Positions 35,637-43,800 are shown, numbered from the stretch's first letter. The stretch: DNA of 64,000 nt from Brevundimonas naejangsanensis DSM 23858 (GCF_000421705.1 NZ_ATXN01000003.1:191001-255000); one strand, 5' to 3'. Notes: a model not told the origin generated them from the letters alone. Numbers and translations: made by a program.

Positions 35637-35741
35637 TCAGCCCAGAGCAATCCAGTAGAGGACGCCGAAGATCGCCAGGCACAGGGCGATCAGGACCGAC
35701 TCCAAGACCCAACCGATGCGCTTGCGATGCCTCCCCGGCAT
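35637..35741 (-). CDS. 34-residue single-helix membrane peptide, copy B of an inverted duplicate
   Basis: Encodes MPGRHRKRIGWVLESVLIAL and then CLAIFGVLYWIALG, differing from copy A in four residues. Most base differences are synonymous or conservative, suggesting that both have been kept as coding sequence. It faces copy A, enclosing about 0.8 kb with the small protein and the holin-like gene. Confidence 0.5.
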   Translation of the reverse strand: MPGRHRKRIGWVLESVLIALCLAIFGVLYWIALG

Positions 35742-36380
35742 ATCCAGCCCTCCCGTGAACGCCGGTACCATCTAGCTATAGCGCGCGGCTGTCGAGCGAC
35801 CGAGCAAATGTGCTGGGCGACGCAGCTGCTCATGGTTGCCACCTTCATCGCCGGCGTGATGAGAAACGCTCCGTTCGACATGGGGTCTAGGTGGCCGGGA
35901 GCGCTCGACGAAACCGAGGGTGGATCGGCGGACACTTCCTCATTCAGCCACCCTGACGTCATGACGTGAAATCGTGCTCGACGAGCTGCAGCAGGGAGGC
36001 CTCCATGCCTTGCCCTGGATCAGCGCGCGCATCGTGCTGGAGGTCGGGAAAAGTGCGCTGATCACGGGCGGTGGACACCCTGCACGACCAGGCCGGGCTT
36101 GGTGGTGCCGAATGGTGCGTGCCAGCAGCATAATGACGACAACCGGACACTGGAGATCATCATGCTTTGCGGGTTTTAGTTGCGAAATGGATGTCGGGAT
36201 GCGGAGCCTCATCGGGCAAGCCTTCGCGCGCAACTAAGCTCCGCTAGTCGAGGCGGTGCGCAAGGCGCCCGGGCCGTGCCCAGCGTTGGCGAGAAGGGAT
36301 TTCACACGGGGGGCGGTTGTTGTGCGGGTGGTTAAGTCTTCCGCAAATGGCCGACTAGGCACGAAGTTCTCGGACGAGAA
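35742..36380. other. Gap with no recognised gene
   Basis: About 640 bases. A 53-codon frame from 35808 (+) starts MCWATQLLMVATFIAGVMRN and could be a small membrane peptide, but it has no ribosome site. Other frames look like shadow sequence. Nothing else is recognisable. Confidence 0.4.
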
Positions 36381-36406
36381 GGAACGCTTTGAATATCGGA
36401 GTCTTC
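36381..36406 (+). promoter_or_regulatory. Possible EcfG-type promoter (GGAAC-N17-CTTC) before the lipoprotein gene
   Basis: GGAAC at 36381-36385 and CTTC at 36403-36406, 28 bases before the GTG start. The -35 matches the alphaproteobacterial general-stress sigma consensus exactly; the -10 is off-consensus. Confidence 0.35.
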
Positions 36407-36434
36407 TTCTAGCACCTAACAAAAGGAGAAACCC

Positions 36435-36785
36435 GTGATCAGAGTTCTTACAGGTCTGGCCGGAGCAGCGCTGTTGCTGGGAGCGTGCGGGGACAACCGG
36501 AATGCCGAATCCCCTATCGAAGGGCCGGTGGTTTCTGAGTCCGAAGCGCCTCGCAACCCACCCATAGACACGACACAGAACGCCGACGGGACAATCACGC
36601 CCGGTGCGAACTCCTTTACCGAGGCGCAGGCGCGAGCCGCCATTGAAAAACAAGGCTACGTGGAGGTCGGCCCTCTGAGTCAGGACGCAGACGGCGTGTG
36701 GACAGCTACCGGCCTCAAGGATGGCGTCCAGTCCAGGGTTTCGGTCGATTACAAAGGCGTCGTCACGGCCGCACCCGCTTCCTAA
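36435..36785 (+). CDS. Small lipoprotein with a PepSY-like domain
   Basis: A 116-residue protein with a GTG start preceded by AAAGGAG. Residues 1-18 form a lipoprotein signal with lipobox LLLGAC (cysteine 18). After a low-complexity linker (ESPIEGPVVSESEAPRNPP), residues about 58-116 (NSFTEAQARAAIEKQGYVEVGPLSQDADGVWTATGL) have the TEAQARAAIE-x-x-GY-x-x-V pattern typical of small periplasmic proteins related to PepSY. It precedes a general-stress protein by 20 bases. Function unknown. Confidence 0.7.
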   Translation: MIRVLTGLAGAALLLGACGDNRNAESPIEGPVVSESEAPRNPPIDTTQNADGTITPGANSFTEAQARAAIEKQGYVEVGPLSQDADGVWTATGLKDGVQSRVSVDYKGVVTAAPAS

Positions 36786-36805
36786 TGGATTTGAAGGAGA
36801 CTTCC

Positions 36806-37441
36806 ATGGCTACCATAACCAGACTTTATGACACCCACACCGAGGCGATGGACGCAGTATCTGCGCTTGAGGCGGCGGGCTTCGAGGCCGATGTGATCAG
36901 TGTCATCTCAAACAACGCTGAAAGTTGGCACGAAGGCCATCGCCATCATGGGCGCACGCCCGGCGATATGAACGGCGACGGCGAGAACGAGGTCGCTGAA
37001 GGGGCCGGCAAAGGCGCCGCGACAGGCGGCGCGCTGGGCGTCGGAGCTGGCGTGCTGGCGGGGCTGGGCATGTTGGCGGTGCCGGGCCTCGGTCCTGTAG
37101 TGGCCGCTGGTTGGCTGGCTTCGGCCGCCGTGGCCGGTGCAGCGGGAGCGGCCGCGGGTGGTGCGGTTGGCGGCATTCTCGGGGCGCTCAAGGAAGCGGG
37201 CCACGATGAGGAGGAAGCCCACGTATACGCCGAAGGGGTGCGCCGCGGAGGAACATTGGTCAGCGTGCGCGTGAATGAAGCGGACCGACCCCGAGCCCAG
37301 GCTATCCTCGACGAGCGCCGGGGCTGGGATGCGCGCGCCAGGGGCGCGGCCTACCGTGAGGGGGGCTGGAGCGGGTTTGACCCGGCTGGCGCGCCCTATA
37401 CTCCCGATCAGATCGCTGCAGAGCGGGCCAGATATCGTTGA
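36806..37441 (+). CDS. General-stress-protein-17M-like membrane-associated protein
   Basis: A 211-residue protein. The ATG at 36806 follows GAAGGAGA by six bases; an ATG 21 bases upstream is less likely. The N-terminus (ITRLYDTHTEAMDAVSALEAAGFEADVISVIS) is the GSP-17M domain of bacterial stress proteins. The centre (about residues 70-130) is a glycine/alanine-rich hydrophobic region resembling glycine-zipper membrane segments. The C-terminus (VYAEGVRRGGTLVSVRVNEADRPRAQAILDE) is a second ferredoxin-like half. It follows the lipoprotein gene in what looks like a stress-inducible pair. Confidence 0.78.
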   Translation: MATITRLYDTHTEAMDAVSALEAAGFEADVISVISNNAESWHEGHRHHGRTPGDMNGDGENEVAEGAGKGAATGGALGVGAGVLAGLGMLAVPGLGPVVAAGWLASAAVAGAAGAAAGGAVGGILGALKEAGHDEEEAHVYAEGVRRGGTLVSVRVNEADRPRAQAILDERRGWDARARGAAYREGGWSGFDPAGAPYTPDQIAAERARYR

Positions 37442-37978
37442 GGGGCGGGCGGCGCGAGCTTAATCGCGCCGCCCCAGTCTCTATACTCGACTGGGTGAAC
37501 GCGGCGTGGCGCGCCACCGGCCGATTCCCGACCCGGAAAGGGCTTGCGGCGCTCGTCGCCGCTCAAATTCGGCAGGCCTGGCTGCCGGGCATAAGAAAAC
37601 CCGTCAGCCATATTGCGACGGGCCTGTTGGGCCGAAGCTCGGGCTATAGATGGGTTACGCTGTCGGACTACGTCTCGGCCATCCCGACAGTCAAGAAGCC
37701 AGATTCGTGCAGGCGGTTAGTCGTTGCACATGGCCCATTCTCCCGGCGGAATAAGCGGCATTCAGTTCCCGAGAGCGGGGGAAGCGCGAAGGCGCTCCGT
37801 CCGACGGCCGAGGCCCGCGCCGAAACCTGCATTCCTCACACCGGGACGGCTCGCCCGGGCCGCGGGCTGCTGGCCCCGGAGCGCCACGGCCAGGTTAGCT
37901 GTGAGCGTGTTGGGAAGAGAACTTTTGCGACCAGAGGCGCGCGGGGGCGTTTGGGCAGGGAACACGGAGAGGAAGATC
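37442..37978. other. Gap holding a terminator-like repeat but no recognised gene
   Basis: About 540 bases. It contains the inverted second copy of the terminator-like repeat (37577-37626). A long plus-strand frame crosses the region, but its translation is arginine-rich and unrecognisable. No RNA gene was identified. Confidence 0.45.
37577..37626 (-). terminator. Repeated terminator-like element, copy 2 (inverted)
   Basis: Read on the minus strand, CCCGTC pairs with GACGGG and is followed by TTTTCTTATG, as in the copy at 33782-33835. Thirty-two of 35 bases in the shared core are identical. Confidence 0.6.
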
Positions 37979-38359
37979 ATGGCCGGACCGCAGGAACGAT
38001 ATGGACAGCAATCCCACACGGCGACCGACATTGCCGCCGACGACGCCGGTGTGAGCGCGGCTGAACGTTTGGCAAACCGCGGGGGCGACCAGCCCTTGTC
38101 AGATGGGGATCGCGCTATGGCGGCCATGGCCAGCCGGCACAACCGGTTAGCCGGTTCGGCCGTAGGCGTCGGTAGCGTCGGCTTTGACCAGGGCGGAGTC
38201 TTTACCAGCGCGGATGGCGCTGTCGGCGAAGACGAAGAACTCCTGATGGATGGCCAGGAAGAGGTCTTCGCGCGAACTGAGGTCGAGCTTGGCCGAATCG
38301 AACACCACGCCGGCGAAGACCGTACCCCCGTTCGAGGCGGGTCGCACGGCGGAGGTTAG
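37979..38359 (+). CDS. Hypothetical hydrophilic protein
   Basis: A 126-residue frame from the ATG at 37979 (AGAGGAAG just upstream): MAGPQERYGQQSHTATDIAADDAG, then VSAAERLANRGGDQPLSDGDRAMAAMASRHNR. The N-terminal half looks like a real small hydrophilic stress protein. The second half is uncertain: the minus strand at 38147-38377 reads FAGVVFDSAKLDLSSREDLFLAIHQEFFVFADSAIRAG, which looks at least as protein-like. So the plus frame may be a fusion or the minus strand may carry a remnant. No family recognised. Confidence 0.4.
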   Translation: MAGPQERYGQQSHTATDIAADDAGVSAAERLANRGGDQPLSDGDRAMAAMASRHNRLAGSAVGVGSVGFDQGGVFTSADGAVGEDEELLMDGQEEVFARTEVELGRIEHHAGEDRTPVRGGSHGGG

Positions 38360-38698
38360 GCCTGCGCATATCCACACGGTAAGCGCAGGCAGGTCGATCA
38401 GCAGGTCACATCAATAGCGCCGCCCAGAGCGCCCGATCTGGCGCTTCCGTTCTATGATCATACGGCCATGGTATCGTGTACCCGCAAGGCAACTCCAAAG
38501 ATCGGCAACGGGTCGCAAGGAGCACTTCTCTGCCTGCAAATTGAACCCTCAGAGTAGAGAAAGCCCCGCCATCCAGTGGGGCGACGGGGCGAGGGAGGCG
38601 AGGGTAGAGCTCGGACGGATGGGTCGTCAGACTGGTTGACGCCGTCGCCGCCCTTTCCCTCCTGCAAAACGGCTGCCGATGGTGCCGCCGCCGCCCAA
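38360..38698. other. Gap with a terminator-like hairpin
   Basis: About 340 bases without a recognisable gene. Near 38566-38590 a GCCCCGCC...GGGGCGACGGGGC hairpin resembles the one near 32158 and could end transcription of the minus-strand gene to its right. Confidence 0.4.
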
Positions 38699-39022
38699 TT
38701 AATTTCTTCCCTGGACGATGTCACGATTGGCGGCCCGGGTCTTGGGCCCCTGCGAGTCCACAGCCTCGGTCCGGTCGGGCCGGTTCGTATGGTTGGCGCC
38801 CTGGTGAACAGCCTCTCCTTCAAGGGCGTCCCCCTCGTCCATGTAATCGGACACCTCGCCGGCAGCTGGCGGGGCGAGCGAACTATCGGCGACTTCCGAG
38901 GCCGTATAAGTGCGAGGTTCTTCCTTACGGTCCTGGTCTGTAGGCTGGTCGCGCGGGGCCGCCGGATCGGTCGCGGCGTTCTGGGCGGTCGCGGTAGACG
39001 ATGACGTGTTCTGATGTGGCAT
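38699..39022 (-). CDS. Hypothetical hydrophilic, probably disordered protein
   Basis: A 107-residue protein rich in S, T, A, D and E (MPHQNTSSSTATAQNAATDP, later YTASEVADSSLAPPAAGEVSDYMDEGDALEGEAV) with no hydrophobic core, likely disordered. AAGGAG lies seven bases upstream. A GGAAC motif lies at 39073-39069, and the plus-strand neighbour has its own GGAAC motif in the same divergent region. Small disordered proteins like this are common in alphaproteobacterial stress regulons, but the function is unknown. Confidence 0.55.
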   Translation of the reverse strand: MPHQNTSSSTATAQNAATDPAAPRDQPTDQDRKEEPRTYTASEVADSSLAPPAAGEVSDYMDEGDALEGEAVHQGANHTNRPDRTEAVDSQGPKTRAANRDIVQGRN

Positions 39023-39048
39023 GTCTTGCTCCTTTGTCGCCTTTATCG

Positions 39049-39073
39049 AAAGACGCGCGACGCTCTCCGTTCC
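39049..39073 (-). promoter_or_regulatory. Possible EcfG-type promoter (GGAAC-N16-CTTT) for the minus-strand gene
   Basis: Minus-strand GGAAC at 39073-39069 and CTTT at 39052-39049, about 27 bases before the start codon at 39022. The -10 is imperfect relative to the CGTT consensus. Confidence 0.35.
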
Positions 39074-39101
39074 ATACCGCTCAGGCTGGGCTGGCTATTC
39101 A

Positions 39102-39127
39102 GGAACCCAGCGGCGCGCCACGACCTT
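39102..39127 (+). promoter_or_regulatory. Possible EcfG-type promoter (GGAAC-N17-CCTT)
   Basis: GGAAC at 39102-39106 and CCTT at 39124-39127, 26 bases before the ATG at 39154. It differs by one base from the CGTT -10 of general-stress promoters. Confidence 0.4.
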
Positions 39128-39153
39128 TAACCTGCCTGTTCAGGAGGTCGGTC

Positions 39154-39393
39154 ATGATTGTGAGTTCTCGCGCCACCCTGCGCGATCATGCAGGCGTCGA
39201 ACTGGTTCGGATTGAGCGGCTTGCCAAGCACCAGCGTGAGATTTCCTTTCGGCTCTCGACCCATCGCAATGACAATCAGCGCCTCATCATGGATGAAGCC
39301 GAGGCGCACCGAGCCTTTGCGCGCGAAGTCGCCGCCTCCTTACAAGACCCGGTTGTCCTCGAGCTGATCGAAAGCGGAGCACTGCCAGCCTGA
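39154..39393 (+). CDS. Hypothetical 79-residue protein
   Basis: The start at 39154 is preceded by AGGAGG at the right distance; the longer open frame is a shadow. The protein (MIVSSRATLRDHAGVELVRI, then ERLAKHQREISFRLSTHRNDNQRLIMDEAEAHRAFAREVAASL) is charged and helical, with no known motif. A possible stress promoter lies just upstream, and it is divergent from another small stress-type gene. Confidence 0.55.
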   Translation: MIVSSRATLRDHAGVELVRIERLAKHQREISFRLSTHRNDNQRLIMDEAEAHRAFAREVAASLQDPVVLELIESGALPA

Positions 39394-39474
39394 GGCCGTA
39401 CGAGAATTTACGGCTTGACGGCTACCTGCAAAAGCCATTGGTGGGATTAATCTAGGGCTTTGGGGGGATGATTG

Positions 39475-39690
39475 GTGCAACGCAAATCGACTGGTGAACT
39501 GGTTGAGTTAGCGCGGTGCGGAGGCAGCATCACTGTCTATGCAGATACTCGCCCCGTGGACGAACTCATCAGGATCGCAGGCGCCTTGCAGCCGGGCGCA
39601 ACGCTGACCTTGATGGGCATGGCTATGCGCTCGAACCAAGACCTGTGCAGAATAGCTGAGGTCGCGCCAGGGCGGGTGATGTTCGCCTAG
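39475..39690 (+). CDS. Hypothetical small protein
   Basis: About 71 residues with a GTG (39475) or TTG (39472) start near a GGGGGG stretch. The sequence (QRKSTGELVELARCGGSITVYADTRPVDELIRIAGALQPGATLTLMGMAMRSNQDLCRIAEVAPGRVMFA) shows alternating strands and helices like a small alpha/beta repeat: VELARCGGSITVYA and LIRIAGALQPGATLTLMG are internally similar, as in proteins that count repeats of a sheet-helix unit. No function assigned. Confidence 0.5.
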   Translation: MQRKSTGELVELARCGGSITVYADTRPVDELIRIAGALQPGATLTLMGMAMRSNQDLCRIAEVAPGRVMFA

Positions 39691-39786
39691 AGCCCGAAGA
39701 CTAGGAAGACGGACGGCAGTTCCAATCAGCAACCCTGTACCTGCGGGGGAGGGGGAACTGCACACTTCCTGCTAGAAGGATGAATC

Positions 39787-39880
39787 CGTCCGCGCCAAGC
39801 TTCCTGGTAAAGCCGTGTACCGGATGGAGGGGCGCTGGCGGACCGCACCGTCTTGGCAATACAGAGACGCTGGTTGAACT
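39787..39880 (+). repeat. Remnant sharing an end with the small ORF at 43522-43635
   Basis: The frame ESVRAKLPGKAVYRMEGRWRTA at 39783 onwards matches the ARAKLLGKAVY end of the 37-residue ORF at 43522-43635. At the base level CGCGCCAAGCTTC-type sequence at 39791 onwards recurs at 43604 with a few mismatches over about 29 bases. It is probably the 3' part of a duplicated small gene. Confidence 0.4.
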
Positions 39881-40041
39881 TGACTGCCGAGATCAGCGAA
39901 GGTGGGGACCCCGCTTCGCCAGGGCCTCCTTTCTGACCTCATTATGGGCGGCGTTTTCGTCCAAGTGGCGGTCTAGGCGGCGCCCGAGGGCCCGCTCTCC
40001 GGACCACGGGAACGGAAGACGGAGCTTCGGTTTAGAAGGGC

Positions 40042-40647
40042 ATGGCTTCCGGCATTCATTTCGGCCGCATCCCGGCCAACGCGGTCCATCTGTGCGTCGA
40101 CATGCAACGTCTCTTTGCGGAAGATACGGCCTGGCGCACGCCATGGATGCCGCGCGTCCTGCCCGTCGTCGTGCGTCTGTGCGAGCGTAAGGCCGAGCGC
40201 ACCTGTTTCACCCGTTTCATCCCCGCGCGCTCGCCGGGCGAGGGGCGGGGAACGTGGCGGCGCTACTGGGAGCGATGGTCGTCGATCACGCTCGACAACC
40301 TGGGGGACGACAAGGTGGAGCTGTTGCCCGAGCTTCAGACCTTCACCCCGCCCGCCAGGGTGCTGGACAAGGCGCATTATTCCGCGTGGGTCGATACCGG
40401 TTTGGCGAGCGCTCTGGCGGCGGGTCACGTGGACACTCTGGTCGTGACCGGAGCCGAGACCGACATGTGCGTGCTCGCGACCGTGCTCGGAGCGGTGGAC
40501 CTGGGCTTTCGGGTGGTGGTTGTTGCCGACGCCCTGTGCAGTTCGTCTGACCAGTCGCACGACGCCTTGCTGGGTCTTTATCACGACCGGTTCGGCCAAC
40601 AGATCGAGACGGCGCAGTGCGACGAAGTTCTGGACGCCTGGGCCTAG
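40042..40647 (+). CDS. Isochorismatase-family cysteine hydrolase
   Basis: A 201-residue hydrolase of the isochorismatase/nicotinamidase superfamily. The catalytic triad is visible: Asp20 in HLCVDMQRLF, Lys110 in VLDKAHYSAW, and Cys143 in GAETDMCVLATVLG. These enzymes hydrolyse amides such as nicotinamide, biuret or ureidoacrylate, or the vinyl ether of isochorismate; the substrate here cannot be told from sequence. It lies alone among stress-type genes. A GGAAC-N16-GTTT motif ends about 12 bases before the ATG, a weak candidate stress promoter. Confidence 0.85.
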   Translation: MASGIHFGRIPANAVHLCVDMQRLFAEDTAWRTPWMPRVLPVVVRLCERKAERTCFTRFIPARSPGEGRGTWRRYWERWSSITLDNLGDDKVELLPELQTFTPPARVLDKAHYSAWVDTGLASALAAGHVDTLVVTGAETDMCVLATVLGAVDLGFRVVVVADALCSSSDQSHDALLGLYHDRFGQQIETAQCDEVLDAWA

Positions 40648-40878
40648 GCCTCGCCGCAAATACTCATCCATGGGAACGCGAGCCGCTTGTCAGGGCATGA
40701 AGCTAGATGAACGCCTTGGCTCAACTGGGATTGCGGCGGGCCGAACCGCGGCATCTTCTCACCGCTCCGTGGAGCCGGCCGTCGGCGGATCGGTCTTCGC
40801 AGCAAAGCGCTTATAGGCCATCGCAACTCAGCGTCGGCGCGCAGGAACGCCGACGCCCTAAGGACGGGGAGCCGCTTA

Positions 40879-41574
40879 TTGAGCGAAGCGCTATTGATTG
40901 ACCCGCAGATCATCTGGCCGGTGGTCGGCGCGGTTGTCGCCGGCGCATTGATCGGGCTGGAGCGCGAGTACCGCGCCAGCGCGGCCGGGTTCCGTACGCA
41001 CATTCTGGTTTCTCTCTCCTCCGCGCTTCTCATGCTGGCCGCGGTGCACCAGGTCCACTGGCTGACCGACACGCCGCCGGATATCATCCGCATCGACCCT
41101 GTACGAATGGCCCATGGCATCCTCACAGGCATCGGCTTCCTCTGCGGCGGGGTCATCTTTCGCGAGGGCTTCACCGTGCGCGGGCTAACGACCGCTGCGT
41201 CCTTATGGTTCACGTCCGCGCTAGGCATCCTCTTCGGTGTGGGTTTTTTCAGTCTGGGGGCGCTAGGGACCATCGCTACCCTACTGGTCCTTGCAGCGGT
41301 CAGCCTGACTGACGCGATCCTTCCCCAGCGACGGTACGCGGAGATCAAGGTGCGCTATCGGGCGGACGCAGCGATCAACATCGCAGCGTTTCGTCTGGCT
41401 CTTTCGGAGCACGCATTGAACCCTCGTAAAATCGACTTGGAGACCGACGTTGAGGCCCTGACATTCACTACGATGGTCAGCGGCTATAGGGAGACGAGAG
41501 TCGATGCGCTGGCGGCGACGCTGCGGAATGATGAATCCGTCCTCGCTTTCGAGTGCCGCGCCGGATCGCCTTGA
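40879..41574 (+). CDS. MgtC/SapB-family membrane protein
   Basis: A 231-residue inner-membrane protein, TTG start with GGGGAG eight bases upstream. Four to five helices are seen, and the family motif GALIGLEREYRASAAGFRTHILVSLSSALLML spans helices one and two. GILTGIGFLCGGVIFREGFTVRGLTTAASLWFTSALGILFGVGFF is the conserved middle. The last ~75 residues are a soluble ACT-like domain. MgtC proteins act in magnesium and acid stress and modulate F-type ATPase in pathogens. The next intact gene is a DUF421 membrane protein. Confidence 0.88.
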   Translation: MSEALLIDPQIIWPVVGAVVAGALIGLEREYRASAAGFRTHILVSLSSALLMLAAVHQVHWLTDTPPDIIRIDPVRMAHGILTGIGFLCGGVIFREGFTVRGLTTAASLWFTSALGILFGVGFFSLGALGTIATLLVLAAVSLTDAILPQRRYAEIKVRYRADAAINIAAFRLALSEHALNPRKIDLETDVEALTFTTMVSGYRETRVDALAATLRNDESVLAFECRAGSP

Positions 41575-41795
41575 GGCCTATGAACCGCCAAATCGACCTG
41601 CTTTGCCGACCATCTTGGCCTTGCGCGCCGACCCGATCGCGTGCGGCCAATCCGACGTGGGTCCGCGCCATCCTACTTGCGCGACAAGCGATCCACGAGG
41701 GCTCACGTTCTCGCCTGATTGAAGCGTTGGCGCACAGCCAACCAGAATTGACGTGCTGCGTTGTTGAGCTGTCGGTTTAACAACAAGGACGTGAC

Positions 41796-42437
41796 GTGAT
41801 GAACGAGAGAGCCACAGCAGACGAGAGCGTTCTGCCCGGCCTGGCGCATGTCGCACCAAAGATTCGCTTTCGAAGAGTCGAGGCGGTCGGCGTTTCGATT
41901 ATCGCCGCCGTGGTTTTTCTGGGCGCTATCGGCTTCATCAAGCCGGAGGAAAGCAGCGGCCTGGATCTGGTCGTGCGGGTCGCCATCATTTTTGTCGCGC
42001 TCACCGCCGGCTTCCGCTTTCTCGGCAAGCGTGAGCTGAGCCAGATGTCGCCGTTCGAAATCGTCACGCTGTTGCTTATAGCCGAAATCGTCTCCCCCTC
42101 TCTCACCGCCGGTGATGAATCGATCCCGGGGGCTTTGATCGGGGCGGCTACCCTCCTGCTCCTCACCTTCATTGACTCAGTCATGACTTACCGACTGAAG
42201 TGGTTTCAGACCGTCAGTGAAGCGCCGCCGGCGATCGTGATCAATAGGGGGCGGCTCGTCGAAGACGTGTTGCACAAGGATCGTGTCAGACCTGACGAAA
42301 TCCTTTCGGAAATGCGCAAGGCGGGGATCGAGCGCCTGGATATGGTCAAGTGGGGAGTGTTGGAGCCCGATGGCCGGATGTCGTTCGTCCGCTACGACGG
42401 CGAAGACACCGGCGCCGAAGAGCCTTTGGTGAGCTAG
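41796..42437 (+). CDS. DUF421 (YetF-family) membrane protein
   Basis: A 213-residue protein with three N-terminal helices (residues about 27-105) and the family motif FRFLGKRELSQMSPFEIVTLLLIAEIVSPSL, followed by a soluble DUF421 domain (PPAIVINRGRLVEDVLHKDRVRPDEILSEMRKAGIERLDMVKWGVLEPDGRMSFV). The GKREL-x-Q-x-x-x-F-E-x-V signature is unambiguous. The family is linked to stress and spore functions in other bacteria, but the molecular role is unknown. It follows the MgtC gene by 221 bases. Confidence 0.88.
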   Translation: MMNERATADESVLPGLAHVAPKIRFRRVEAVGVSIIAAVVFLGAIGFIKPEESSGLDLVVRVAIIFVALTAGFRFLGKRELSQMSPFEIVTLLLIAEIVSPSLTAGDESIPGALIGAATLLLLTFIDSVMTYRLKWFQTVSEAPPAIVINRGRLVEDVLHKDRVRPDEILSEMRKAGIERLDMVKWGVLEPDGRMSFVRYDGEDTGAEEPLVS

Positions 42438-42574
42438 CATCGCTCATGCAGATTGGCGACGCTTGAGGGGCGAAGTGGCCGTCATGCGGGTGATCGCAAC
42501 CCTCCTTGTACGCCTGGGGGGCGCTCTGACGGGACCGTTCCTAAAACGCCGCACCAAATGCGGTCTGCTCTGCG

Positions 42575-42599
42575 GGAACACCCTACCGCCGCTCGCCTT
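42575..42599 (+). promoter_or_regulatory. Possible EcfG-type promoter (GGAAC-N16-CCTT)
   Basis: GGAAC at 42575-42579 and CCTT at 42596-42599, 26 bases before the ATG at 42626. Same form as the elements before 39154 and 44301. Confidence 0.4.
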
Positions 42600-42625
42600 A
42601 TCTCGTGAGGCGAAAGGAGAGAGCC

Positions 42626-42940
42626 ATGGTCAAGACGCCTCGTAATCCGTCCGAATACCTCAATAATGAGGACGGCGCCCTCACGCCGATCAAAGCCGAC
42701 GCGGTATCTAGGGGCGACCCAGCAGAGCTGCTCCGCGGCGTAGACCAGGAGAATATCTCAGCCCGTCTGATCACGCCAAGGCCGTCAGACCCGCCCCCTT
42801 CTCCGCCAAAGCTGGACGATGACGCCACGCAGATGAAGAAGATCGAGGACGCCGCCGGTACAGAGCCGTCGCCGCCGGGCGTCGCCGAGCCCGAGGGCGC
42901 GCGTGAGTTGCCCAGGCCGCCGCTCGCTGATCCTACCTGA
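42626..42940 (+). CDS. Hypothetical proline-rich acidic protein
   Basis: A 104-residue protein with an AAAGGAG ribosome site. It is hydrophilic and proline-rich (TPRPSDPPPSPPKLDDDATQ and PSPPGVAEPEGARELPRPPL), probably disordered. A candidate general-stress promoter sits 27 bases upstream. No family recognised; similar low-complexity proteins surround it in this stretch. Confidence 0.55.
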   Translation: MVKTPRNPSEYLNNEDGALTPIKADAVSRGDPAELLRGVDQENISARLITPRPSDPPPSPPKLDDDATQMKKIEDAAGTEPSPPGVAEPEGARELPRPPLADPT

Positions 42941-43082
42941 TGACTACAGCTGACTTGCGCCGCGATCCGCGTGGGCTTGTAGCGTGAAGTGAAAGAGCGC
43001 GGGGAGGCGAGAAAAGACGGCTCGAGACTTTACGGTAGCTTTGATCACAGGGCCAGTCGGCGTCGGCTCCGCCCTTGTTTAA

Positions 43083-43391
43083 ATGGAGACGCCCATGGCG
43101 GCCAAACTAGATTTCGAACGCTGGATGCAAGGGCTGGGCGTGCCCATGGGCGAGGCAATGCGCGCGACCGGGCCCATCATGGAGAGTCGCCTGTCAGAAA
43201 GAGGCGTCTCCTGGACCGAACTAGACGAGAGCCAGGTCATTGCCCTCTTTGTCTCAGCCTTCAGGGAAGACACACCAGCTATTTATCCTCATCGGGATAC
43301 AGAAGCGCTCAACCAAGCCTTGGATCAGATGCTCGCGAATATCGAAATGGAAACGACGGCGACGGCCGGCAGAAGCGATACGATCAACTGA
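43083..43391 (+). CDS. Hypothetical 102-residue protein
   Basis: The protein (METPMAAKLDFERWMQGLGV, then GEAMRATGPIMESRLSERGVSWTELDESQVIALFVSAFRED) is soluble and mostly helical. An alternative start is the ATG at 43095. No clear ribosome site or family. Tryptophan- and glutamate-rich helical character suggests a real gene rather than shadow sequence. Confidence 0.5.
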   Translation: METPMAAKLDFERWMQGLGVPMGEAMRATGPIMESRLSERGVSWTELDESQVIALFVSAFREDTPAIYPHRDTEALNQALDQMLANIEMETTATAGRSDTIN

Positions 43392-43521
43392 GGCATAAGC
43401 TCAGGGCTTCACCACGCAGTGGAAGCCCGAGCCTGGTGAGCGGCTAATGTCCGGAACTGGACTTGGGCCAGCGTTCAGCAACCTATTAGTTGCCTCTAGA
43501 AATCCCGGGATGAAGTAAGCT

Positions 43522-43635
43522 ATGGCCAAGGTTGAGCAAACGATGCGGGAGAAAGTCGACTCCTATTTAAAAGATGCGCTAGCTGAGAACAGTGAAACCG
43601 CCCGCGCCAAGCTTCTTGGCAAAGCCGTGTATTGA
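43522..43635 (+). CDS. Possible 37-residue peptide, relative of the remnant at 39.8 kb
   Basis: MAKVEQTMREKVDSYLKDAL followed by AENSETARAKLLGKAVY forms an amphipathic, charged helix. Its end matches the remnant at 39787. The ribosome site is weak, so this may be the front part of a longer degraded gene (the relative reads on as RMEGRWRTAPSW). Confidence 0.4.
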   Translation: MAKVEQTMREKVDSYLKDALAENSETARAKLLGKAVY

Positions 43636-43753
43636 AACAGCGTGGCCGCCAAGCAGCAGACTGAGCCGCCTTTTGCGGACCAAGCGGCGAACGGCCTTCC
43701 AACTGCGTGCAGGTTGCGGCCGAGGGCGAATTGAAGACCTCCAGGAAGCAGAG

Positions 43754-43782
43754 GCCCGCCCTCTGGGAGAGAGCGGGCCTCC
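43754..43782. terminator. Hairpin downstream of the YciE/YciF gene
   Basis: AGGCCCGC and GCGGGCCT form an 8-bp stem with a 13-base loop, nearly the same as the hairpin at 33233-33260. It lies about 20 bases beyond the stop of the minus-strand gene. Confidence 0.55.
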
Positions 43783-43800
43783 AAGGGAGCGAAGGCGCCC

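Noticed and set aside
35940..36233. Opposed frames of about 90 codons at 36 kb
   Set aside because: Both translations look like shadow sequence (H/P/R-rich on one strand, mixed on the other), with no start signals.
38147..38377. Minus-strand frame with protein-like stretch (DLFLAIHQEFFVFADS)
   Set aside because: It could be a remnant of a real gene, but there is no start signal and the plus-strand frame competes; kept only as a note in the 37979-38359 entry.
41553..41780. Short plus frame between the MgtC and DUF421 genes
   Set aside because: Cysteine- and arginine-rich translation, no clear ribosome site, no family; probably non-coding.
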